In this document: in pieces, positions 8,470 to 15,280 of the stretch
Numbering within the stretch: position 1 is the first letter of the stretch
Layout of the letters: the number at the start of each line of letters is the position of its first letter
Translations under genes and position numbers: made by a program
The notes under the pieces: model-generated
Told to the model about the DNA's origin: nothing
What the model saw: the letters and a program-made list of their open reading frames with translations, nothing else
Database searches by the model: none
NCBI RefSeq assembly: GCF_900141785.1
Contig: NZ_FQYP01000009.1
Span: 124,001-188,000, forward strand
Direction of reading: 5' to 3'
Source of the DNA: Aquimarina spongiae
GTDB lineage: Bacteria; Bacteroidota; Bacteroidia; Flavobacteriales; Flavobacteriaceae
Length of the DNA: 64,000 bases

Positions 8470-8530
8470 ATCATTAATTACAAGAAGAGATGAGTTTTAT
8501 TGATATTTTAATAGAACTTATCTCTTCAAA

Positions 8531-9058
8531 ATGAATCAAACTTTTAAAACCTTAAGAAAAATGTATAGATACTTGTCATGTTGTCTTTTGTTATTATTTG
8601 TGTGTTGCTCCGAACCTAGTGACAAAGATATCGAAGAAGCTTTTCAACAAGTAAATAATGAAGAGTTATGGAGACATTTAGAGCAAATGTGCCATAATGA
8701 TCAACGTTATAGAAGTTTGATGAGTGGGCTGGATAAATCGAGTGTTGATTATCAAAAAAAGAGAGACTCACTTTGGTCATTGCAGCTAGAAATCGATAAG
8801 CATAATACTAGATGGATTATTGATTTTACCAAAAAAAACGGGTTTCCTTCTCCCGATCGCACAGGAAAACCAATTGCCGCTTGGGTACTATTGCATCATG
8901 CCCCATCACAATATCATAAAAAGATAAAACCACTATTAGAGCGAGAGTTTAAAGCAGGTAGAATTAGTCAAACTACCTACGGATTGGTAAAATGGCATAT
9001 TAATGGTCGAAAAGGGTTACCAGAAGGTACAGGATTACAAATCATTGATAATCGATAA
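8531..9058 (+). CDS. exported lipoprotein, DUF6624-like, copy 1
   Basis: 175 residues, or 165 if translation starts at the second Met (8561), which gives a neater lipoprotein signal with lipobox FVCC. The mature part has DQRYR at about residue 55, then NGFPSPDRTGKPIAAWVLLHHAP, a pattern I associate with the DUF6624 family (conserved D-x-x-R, GFP, HH). It is clearly a paralogue of the next gene and more distantly of 11821-12387. Its place between the precursors and the ATP-grasp gene suggests a job in export, sensing, processing or self-protection of the peptide. No biochemical function is known to me. Confidence 0.7.
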   Translation: MNQTFKTLRKMYRYLSCCLLLLFVCCSEPSDKDIEEAFQQVNNEELWRHLEQMCHNDQRYRSLMSGLDKSSVDYQKKRDSLWSLQLEIDKHNTRWIIDFTKKNGFPSPDRTGKPIAAWVLLHHAPSQYHKKIKPLLEREFKAGRISQTTYGLVKWHINGRKGLPEGTGLQIIDNR

Positions 9059-9079
9059 CAATACTTAATTAAAACTACC

Positions 9080-9565
9080 ATGAAAAATTCAATGTTTCTT
9101 CTCATACTATGCTGTTTGATAGGATGTACTAGTCCACAAAGAACCGATGAAGAAATAGAAAAAGCTTTTGTAGAAATTAATAAGGAACCTTTTTGGCAAG
9201 AGTTAAGACAAATGGAAATTAACGATCAAAAGTATCGAAAACCCTTAGATTCTGCCTATCGTGTGGATAAGGCGAAACCGAAAGGATGGGATTCTTTATG
9301 GGCTTTACAAAAGCAAATTGATGATAGCAATACAGAACGTTTGATAGAAATAACAGAAAAGTATGGATTTCCTTATCCCAATAGGATCAATCAGCCTATT
9401 GCGGCTTGGATGATTTTTCATCATTCTTCTAAAAAATACCATCAAAAAATTGGACCACTATTAGTACGAGAATGCGAAGCGGGTAGAATAGGGTCATTAG
9501 AGTATGCTATGATACAATGGCATCTAGGGGAGAGAAAAGAACTTCCTTTTAAAGTAGTAAAATAG
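9080..9565 (+). CDS. exported lipoprotein, DUF6624-like, copy 2
   Basis: 161 residues with a clean lipoprotein signal (MKNSMFLLILCCLIGC). It has the same motif order as copy 1: EEIEKAFVEINKEPFWQELR, NDQKYR, YGFPYPN, PIAAWMIFHHS, and ARR-like GRIGSLEYAMIQWH near the end. The 21-nt gap to copy 1 and 23-nt gap to the ATP-grasp gene place it firmly within the operon. Two tandem copies kept between precursors and maturase imply selection. Function unknown. Confidence 0.7.
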   Translation: MKNSMFLLILCCLIGCTSPQRTDEEIEKAFVEINKEPFWQELRQMEINDQKYRKPLDSAYRVDKAKPKGWDSLWALQKQIDDSNTERLIEITEKYGFPYPNRINQPIAAWMIFHHSSKKYHQKIGPLLVRECEAGRIGSLEYAMIQWHLGERKELPFKVVK

Positions 9566-9588
9566 TTGAATCCAAAATAAAAATTGAT

Positions 9589-10539
9589 ATGGTTTTACTA
9601 GTTAGTGAAACAAATGATATAACCACTAATGAAGTGGTAGCTTGGCTCAATGCCTATGGAGCAACTTATCAAAGAATCAATAATGATGCATACGCCCGAT
9701 TGCATCGTGTAGCATTATCCAATACCAAGTGTAACATACAAGTAGCAGGGATTGATCCATCTTGTCTCAAAAAGGTATGGCATCGTAGAGGGAGTCTTCG
9801 ATTTTTGCCTGAGCCATTACGAAATGTTACTAACCTCTATCCTTACCTCAAAAAAGAAGAAGATAGTATATTAAAATCTATAGAGGATATTTTAAGAGGA
9901 CAACATGATTATGTGGGGAGCTATCATAAAGAAATTGAAAATTACAAGATTGATCATTTAATAAATGCGAAGGAGGCCGATTTGCGTATCCCAGACACCC
10001 TGATCACAACTTCAAAAAAAGAATTGATACGTTTTTTTAATCATCATGAGGGCATCATTACTAAAGATATTCGATATGGGATCAAACTTCATCTTGAAGA
10101 TGGGAAATTGTTTTCTTCAGGAACGTTTGTAGTCACTCAAGAAATGATAGATACAATGGATACTGATTTTGGACCGACATTGATTCAGGAAAAAATAGAG
10201 AAGGAGTATGAAATTAGAATCTTCTTTTTCAAAAATCGTCTTTATCCCATGGCTATATTATCCCAAAATGACACCAAAACAGCAGTGGATTATCGCAATT
10301 ATAATAGAGAAAAACCCAATCGAAATATCCCTGTGCTATTGCCAGGTGAGATCAAGGAAAAGGTGTTACAATTTATTGAATTATCCGAATTGTCTACAGG
10401 ATCTATCGATATTATTGTAAGTAAAAAAGGGGAGTATGTCTTTTTGGAAGTTAATCCCCAAGGGCAACTGGATTGGGTTTCCAAAAATTGCAATTATTAT
10501 ATAGAAAAAGATATTGCCGAATATTTAATTGCCAACTAA
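9589..10539 (+). CDS. ATP-grasp peptide maturase (grasp-with-spasm type, graspetide-synthetase-like)
   Basis: 316 residues related to RimK/MvdD-type ATP-grasp ligases. The N-terminal domain (1-110) begins MVLLVSETNDITTNEVVAWL. The ATP-grasp part shows GIITKDIRYG (about 150-165), QEKIEKEYEIRIFFF (about 201-215) and the metal/phosphate site GSIDIIVSKKGEYVFLEVNP (about 270-290). Family knowledge: these enzymes activate Asp/Glu side chains with ATP and join them to Ser/Thr (ester) or Lys (amide) in a precursor core. Pairing with the adjacent SPASM protein defines the grasp-with-spasm system. Its stop codon shares one base with the start of the 57-aa gene, giving tight translational coupling. Confidence 0.88.
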   Translation: MVLLVSETNDITTNEVVAWLNAYGATYQRINNDAYARLHRVALSNTKCNIQVAGIDPSCLKKVWHRRGSLRFLPEPLRNVTNLYPYLKKEEDSILKSIEDILRGQHDYVGSYHKEIENYKIDHLINAKEADLRIPDTLITTSKKELIRFFNHHEGIITKDIRYGIKLHLEDGKLFSSGTFVVTQEMIDTMDTDFGPTLIQEKIEKEYEIRIFFFKNRLYPMAILSQNDTKTAVDYRNYNREKPNRNIPVLLPGEIKEKVLQFIELSELSTGSIDIIVSKKGEYVFLEVNPQGQLDWVSKNCNYYIEKDIAEYLIAN

Positions 10540-10712
10540 TGAAAACACTAGATGACTTCAAACCCATATTACCGTTAACTTTTCAGAAGGTAGAGAGGAC
10601 TCCGTATGACGTAAAAAGGAATGCACATTTCATTTCGGTAAAAGCAATAGGTACTACTGCAATGCAGCCGTATAATTTTTACAGACCGATTTCAAAAATG
10701 GTATCGATATGA
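10539..10712 (+). CDS. 57-aa coupled protein between ATP-grasp and SPASM genes
   Basis: MKTLDDFKPILPLTFQKVER... runs 57 residues to TGA at 10710-10712. Its ATG overlaps the TAA of the ATP-grasp gene by one base (TAATG), and its TGA overlaps the ATG of the SPASM gene (ATGA). This double overlap is the best evidence that it is translated. The sequence has no Cys and no GG motif, so it is not an obvious precursor. It could be a small partner protein that brings peptide to the enzymes. I do not recognise a family. Confidence 0.6.
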   Translation: MKTLDDFKPILPLTFQKVERTPYDVKRNAHFISVKAIGTTAMQPYNFYRPISKMVSI

Positions 10713-11791
10713 CAATAAATCCAGATTTACCATTTGTATTAATTAGCAATTGTATTCCTGTAAAAGGAGCCAAACGTAGTGCTATTTGTGACCTAACACG
10801 CAGTGAAATTCGTTTGATACCTAATGATTTGTACGATATTTTAGATCTCCATGAAGGAAAAAGAGTAGGTGAGATCAAAGAGAGCTATCAAAATAAACAT
10901 GATGCTATTATTGATGAGTATTTTGATTTTTTGGTCAGAGAGGAATTTATTTTGTTTACCGAAACACCGGAGCTGTTTCCAAAAATGGATTTGCAATACC
11001 ATGAACCCAGTGACATTACAAATGCGATTTTGGATATTTCAGAATATTCAAGTTTTGACCCTATTAAAGTATTAAAAGATCTAAATGAAATTGGTTGCAA
11101 ACATGTTGAGATTCGATTTTTTAGAAGTACCAATGTAGATGAACTTCAACCCATAGTTAGTATGTTGAATGATATCCAGGCTTCAATTATATCTATAGAT
11201 TTTATCGTACCCCAAAGCCCGGGTTTTTGTAAAGAAAATGTCATCGAATTGCTATTGCAGTATCCCAGGATTGCTTCTTTTAAAATATATAATGCTTCGA
11301 CTAATGAATTTATTCCACCCGTAGACAAACAACGAGGATACATTATCTACAGTGATACCATTTTAAAGGATCAACGATGTTGTGGAGTGATAGATCCCAG
11401 CCTGTTTTCAGTAAACATTAAAACATTTACAGAGTCATTAAAATATAATTCATGTTTGCATAGAAAGGTGTCTATTGATCACTTAGGAAATATTAAAAAC
11501 TGCCCATCAATGTCAAAAGCATTTGGAAATATCAAAGTGGATAACACAGAAGAAATAATTTCATCTACAGAATTTCAACAAGTTTGGTTGGTAAATAAAG
11601 ATTCGATTACCACTTGCAAGGATTGCGAATTCAGATATGTATGCACAGATTGTAGAGCGTACCTAGAAAATCCAGAAGACCTATATTCGAAACCATTAAA
11701 ATGTGGATATGATCCATATACCAACACCTGGGAGCCTTGGGCTAATAATCCATTAAAAGATAAGGCGAAAGCATATTATAACATGTTATAA
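10709..11791 (+). CDS. SPASM-domain peptide maturase of the grasp-with-spasm system
   Basis: 360 residues. The N-terminal 95 residues (RSAICDLTRSEIRLIPNDLY...IDEYFDFLVREEFILF) look like a PqqD-type recognition element that would bind the leader. A middle region (about 100-240) has an alpha/beta pattern but no CxxxCxxC, so the radical-SAM cluster site is missing. The C-terminal SPASM domain is intact: CLHRKVSIDHLGNIKNCP, then TTCKDCEFRYVCTDCRAY and KCGYDPYTNTW (about 250-340). Family knowledge: SPASM domains bind auxiliary iron-sulfur clusters. Here it may act as substrate carrier or partner for the ligase. It starts four bases inside the 57-aa gene. Confidence 0.85.
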   Translation: MTINPDLPFVLISNCIPVKGAKRSAICDLTRSEIRLIPNDLYDILDLHEGKRVGEIKESYQNKHDAIIDEYFDFLVREEFILFTETPELFPKMDLQYHEPSDITNAILDISEYSSFDPIKVLKDLNEIGCKHVEIRFFRSTNVDELQPIVSMLNDIQASIISIDFIVPQSPGFCKENVIELLLQYPRIASFKIYNASTNEFIPPVDKQRGYIIYSDTILKDQRCCGVIDPSLFSVNIKTFTESLKYNSCLHRKVSIDHLGNIKNCPSMSKAFGNIKVDNTEEIISSTEFQQVWLVNKDSITTCKDCEFRYVCTDCRAYLENPEDLYSKPLKCGYDPYTNTWEPWANNPLKDKAKAYYNML

Positions 11792-11820
11792 TTCGCCCAG
11801 AACTTTTAAAACCAAAACAA

Positions 11821-12387
11821 ATGAGAAAAGTAGTATTGCTGGTAGTAATTTTAGCATTTTTTTCCTGTAAAGAGCAAAAAACCGAAGATATAGCAACAAC
11901 CGTTTCCGCTTTAGACAGTCAGACCAAAAAGGAGGCATACTTACTTTCTATATTTCAAGATGATCAAAAGGTTCGTGATGACAAAAAAGAACATGAAATA
12001 CTTAAGAGGAATAATTTTGATTATCAAACTCAGGAATATAAAGCATATTTGAAGAAAGTTCATATCACCGATTCACTAAATTTTATTAAAATAAAAACCT
12101 ACTTAGAGCGATTTGGATTTCCGGATTTTAAACCCACAAACGAATTAGCATTGCATGCTTTTAATACAGTCTTGATGCATCAACCTACGTATGAGAAACA
12201 GCTACAGTTGTTCCCATATCTTTACCAAGGTTATAAAGAAGGAAAAATCCCAAAAGAGAAGTTTTCCTTTTTACTCAATAATATGCATCGACATAAATAC
12301 GGCAAGAGTTACCCTCACGCAAAAACAGATGAGGAAAATATCAAACAACTGTTGAAGAAGCTGGAGCTGATTTCAAAATCTAGATAA
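11821..12387 (+). CDS. exported lipoprotein, distant DUF6624-like, copy 3
   Basis: 188 residues with lipobox FFSC at 13-16. The order of landmarks parallels copies 1 and 2: an acidic helix, DDQKVRDD, then TYLERFGFPDFKPTNELALHAFNTVLMHQPTYEKQL and a helical tail. The HH of the other copies is reduced to MHQP. It begins 29 nt after the SPASM gene, so it is probably in the same operon. I place it as a divergent third paralogue with moderate confidence. No function is known. Confidence 0.6.
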   Translation: MRKVVLLVVILAFFSCKEQKTEDIATTVSALDSQTKKEAYLLSIFQDDQKVRDDKKEHEILKRNNFDYQTQEYKAYLKKVHITDSLNFIKIKTYLERFGFPDFKPTNELALHAFNTVLMHQPTYEKQLQLFPYLYQGYKEGKIPKEKFSFLLNNMHRHKYGKSYPHAKTDEENIKQLLKKLELISKSR

Positions 12388-12448
12388 CCTATTATCCCAT
12401 CCAAAAACCCTATATTGGTAACGTATTGGAATAAAACAAACGTGATCC

Positions 12449-13054
12449 ATGGCTAAAAAAAGTAAGATCAATTATCGACAGCTGCTTATTGAAACCTTTT
12501 TTATCGTTTTTGCCGTTTTATTGGCATTGGTGCTTAATGAATGGCGTACCGCGGTAAAAGAACAGGATACGGTGGATAAAGTGCTCGAAAACATCGTAAA
12601 TGAAATAGAAGCCAACAAAAAAGATCTGGAAATAAAACACAAATACCATCTCAAAACCTCTCAAGAGATCGGGAGATATTTGGCCAATGATAGTTTGTGG
12701 GGTAGTTTACAATACAATTCGGGAGTAGAAGCGGTAACCCAGTTAATGTCTAAAGGGATTTATAACCCCAATATGCAATCCGGCGCCTGGGATAGTGCTG
12801 TGCTAAGTGGGGTGGTCAATTCTTTTGATTATGAGGTGTTGTATACACTGTCTAATCTGTATCAAGTTCAGGAAAGTGGCCCTAATAGCACCTGGAAAAT
12901 TATTGCCGGTTTCTATTCTGAAGCCGATTCCTTCAATCGAGAGAATGCCAGACAATTGGCATTACGATTTCAACTGGCTTTTGGAGAACTCTATAATCAG
13001 GAACGAAGTTTATTAAATAACTATGAAGATGCTTTGCAAAGGCTTCGACAATAA
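12449..13054 (+). CDS. single-pass membrane protein, DUF6090-like
   Basis: 201 residues. One N-terminal transmembrane helix (about 11-31, LLIETFFIVFAVLLALVLNEW) is followed by a helical, probably periplasmic domain. The AVLLALVLNEWR segment is typical of a widespread Bacteroidota family of unknown function (I think DUF6090). A cluster of VLENIVNEIEANKKDLE suggests a coiled coil next to the membrane. It follows the third lipoprotein by 61 nt. A link to the RiPP system is by position only. Confidence 0.6.
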   Translation: MAKKSKINYRQLLIETFFIVFAVLLALVLNEWRTAVKEQDTVDKVLENIVNEIEANKKDLEIKHKYHLKTSQEIGRYLANDSLWGSLQYNSGVEAVTQLMSKGIYNPNMQSGAWDSAVLSGVVNSFDYEVLYTLSNLYQVQESGPNSTWKIIAGFYSEADSFNRENARQLALRFQLAFGELYNQERSLLNNYEDALQRLRQ

Positions 13055-13157
13055 GAGTTGATAGTGATTAAGATAGGTAACATTTCGATAGATTGGAACA
13101 TATAAAGATACATTAGTCTTGCTCACTTTGTTTGGGGCATATAAAATCAAACCATCA

Positions 13158-14504
13158 ATGAAATACCTACTATCACTTTGTCTTTTCGCTGTATTGATTT
13201 CCTGCCAGAAAAAGGAAACAGCTACTACAACGCCAACCGATCCTGATCGCTATCAAATACAGCTACAAGAACAACAAGCAGAACAGGTACTTAATCAAAA
13301 ATTTGGTACTGCAAGACCTGCAGCTTGGCTGGATGAAACGCCTTCTTTTCTCAAGGATTTTCCAGAAGCAGATACTTTGGAAGTTCGGCTAACTCGATTT
13401 TTGGGTGCGCGAAAAATAAAGGAATTATATGCCAATGGAAGCTTGGATAGCATCAAATATCCAATGGATAGTATAAAAAGAGGAGTATATGTGGTCAATG
13501 GATATCGAGATGGGCAGCAGTTTGTGGTTATCGATGCCAATAACAATTATACTTTTAAAGACGATACTGTTTTTTACTTTAAAAACGATTTTAAACACCG
13601 CATTCCCAAAGAACCTTTTCTTCGAGATAGCATTCCTTTTGTAACTATAGTGTATCAGGATTTTGATGGGGAAGAACTCATCGAGAAAACCATGAAAGTA
13701 AAACCGCTACCGGAAAAAATGCCTTATGAGGAGTTTTTAAACAAAGAGCAATTGAAGCAAATTCCCCCAAGGCAACTAAAGGATAGTTTTGCTATAAAAC
13801 TGTTTTATCAACAAGATTGGGAAGGCCAATTGCAGCTAGAAGACAAGGGCTATGTGGTTAATGTCATGAAGTGGTTTCAAGGTCCAAAAATACAGTTTCA
13901 TGAGGGCCCTAGAGATGCAATTACAATAGATCCTCAACATCAAGGATATGCTATAAAAGATAGTATCAAATTAGGAAACACCTATTATGTGTTGGATAGC
14001 ATCACCCCAAAGAAGGATCAATTGTTTATCCGAAAACTGGATATCAAAGCCCCAAAATGGGGATACCGCGTGGAAGAAACCACGGTAGATTTTACATTCG
14101 AAAATATCGATGCAGAACAGAAAAAGCTAAGTGAGGTATTTGACGGGAAAGAATATGTGTTGATTGATTTTTGGGGGACCTGGTGTGCTCCTTGTAAAGA
14201 ACTTACTCCCGATCTGGTACGAATGTCTCAAGAATATGAAAATAAGATGGCATTACTAAGTATCGCTTTCGATCAAAAGAAAGAACCATTGGTAACATAC
14301 ATTGCCAAAAACAATATGGCATGGGAACATATCTTTGTCGAAGGGTATGCCAAAGCCAATATCAAAGAAAAACCTAGGCTCATCAAAAATTTCGCTGTGG
14401 AAGCATATCCAACTTTTATCTTATTGAATTCAAAACTGGAAATAGTACATCGCGGTTCAGGAAGACCTGCTTTAGACAAGATAGAAGAGATGATTAAGTC
14501 TTGA
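13158..14504 (+). CDS. TlpA-like thioredoxin-fold lipoprotein
   Basis: I start at ATG 13158 because it gives a normal lipoprotein signal (MKYLLSLCLFAVLISC); an upstream in-frame Met at 13119 would bury the signal. The product is 448 residues: a linker, a beta-rich middle region (about 90-300), and a C-terminal thioredoxin/AhpC-TSA domain with the redox motif WCAPC (Cys343 and Cys346) and a cis-Pro segment YPTF. Family knowledge: such proteins reduce disulfides or handle peroxides in the periplasm. Next to Cys-bearing precursors it could act on peptide disulfides, but that is inference. Confidence 0.85.
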   Translation: MKYLLSLCLFAVLISCQKKETATTTPTDPDRYQIQLQEQQAEQVLNQKFGTARPAAWLDETPSFLKDFPEADTLEVRLTRFLGARKIKELYANGSLDSIKYPMDSIKRGVYVVNGYRDGQQFVVIDANNNYTFKDDTVFYFKNDFKHRIPKEPFLRDSIPFVTIVYQDFDGEELIEKTMKVKPLPEKMPYEEFLNKEQLKQIPPRQLKDSFAIKLFYQQDWEGQLQLEDKGYVVNVMKWFQGPKIQFHEGPRDAITIDPQHQGYAIKDSIKLGNTYYVLDSITPKKDQLFIRKLDIKAPKWGYRVEETTVDFTFENIDAEQKKLSEVFDGKEYVLIDFWGTWCAPCKELTPDLVRMSQEYENKMALLSIAFDQKKEPLVTYIAKNNMAWEHIFVEGYAKANIKEKPRLIKNFAVEAYPTFILLNSKLEIVHRGSGRPALDKIEEMIKS

Positions 14505-14515
14505 TTGTAACTAAG

Positions 14516-14534
14516 AGTTTCAAAAAGTGAAACT
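14516..14534. repeat. small AGTTTC hairpin, copy 2
   Basis: AGTTTC, loop AAAAAGT, GAAACT directly after the thioredoxin-fold lipoprotein gene. It is a near copy of the hairpin at 633-653 and lies where a transcript end is expected, although no T-run follows. Confidence 0.4.
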
Positions 14535-14686
14535 GCTAACAATTATCTTTAATCCATATTTGTAAATACAAAATCGTTAAATGGTAACATTTGGCGTGGT
14601 TATAACACCTATAAGTAGTATTTCATCTTGTAAGTAATACTCAGTTTGTACGCACAGGTATGGTAAAAGATGAGAATCAATAATTT

Positions 14687-15250
14687 ATGGAAATATTAGT
14701 AATAACGGGGCCACCATACTCTGGAAAGGGAACCCAGTGCGAAATTCTGAATAAACAATTGCAGTACAAGCATATCTCTACCGGAGACAGATGTCGATTG
14801 GAAAAAGAAAATGGAACTGAAATTGGGAAAACGATGTCTGCATACGAGGAGAAAGGAGATTTGGTTCCTGATGCAATAATGAAAGAATTATTCAGCCAAA
14901 TTCTGGATGAAAATCTTAGCAATAAAGGAATAATCCTCGATGGATATCCTAGGACTGAAGCTCAGGTTAATGACCTTATTGAATTGGTAGCACAAAAAGA
15001 TCTGAAAATAACTAAAGTTCTCAATATCGAAGTACCTAAAACAGAGCTTTTGGAAAGAGCCAAAAAAAGGGCACAGACCTCCAATAGAAAGGATGACAAA
15101 GACCCACAGATTCATATAAAAAGAATCGAGGTTTTTGAAGCTGCCACACGACCAGCGATAACCTATATGAAATCAAAACTCGAAGTCAAAACTTTTGATG
15201 GATTGGGATCAATAGACCAAATAACCGAACGCATAAAAGCAAGTTTATAA
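14687..15250 (+). CDS. adenylate kinase family (short form)
   Basis: 187 residues, the size of short adenylate kinases without the zinc-binding lid. The P-loop is GPPYSGKGTQ (8-17), with Tyr where most enzymes have Gly. STGDRCR and the KGDLVPD segment form the AMP site, ILDGYPRT is the second conserved block, and NRKDDKD replaces the usual RxDD lid motif. The reaction would be ATP + AMP = 2 ADP, in the cytoplasm. The altered P-loop and lid suggest a secondary paralogue rather than the housekeeping copy. It stands alone between the RiPP region and a peptidase gene. Confidence 0.85.
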   Translation: MEILVITGPPYSGKGTQCEILNKQLQYKHISTGDRCRLEKENGTEIGKTMSAYEEKGDLVPDAIMKELFSQILDENLSNKGIILDGYPRTEAQVNDLIELVAQKDLKITKVLNIEVPKTELLERAKKRAQTSNRKDDKDPQIHIKRIEVFEAATRPAITYMKSKLEVKTFDGLGSIDQITERIKASL

Positions 15251-15280
15251 TATCCTCTTTATCAACTCAAATTAAAACCG

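Noticed and set aside
10473..10712. A longer frame starting at 10473 for the 57-aa protein
   Set aside because: It would overlap the end of the ATP-grasp gene by 67 nt. The ATG at 10539 overlapping the stop codon is the natural coupled start.
10709..11791. Calling the SPASM protein a radical-SAM enzyme
   Set aside because: No CxxxCxxC motif occurs in its first 240 residues.
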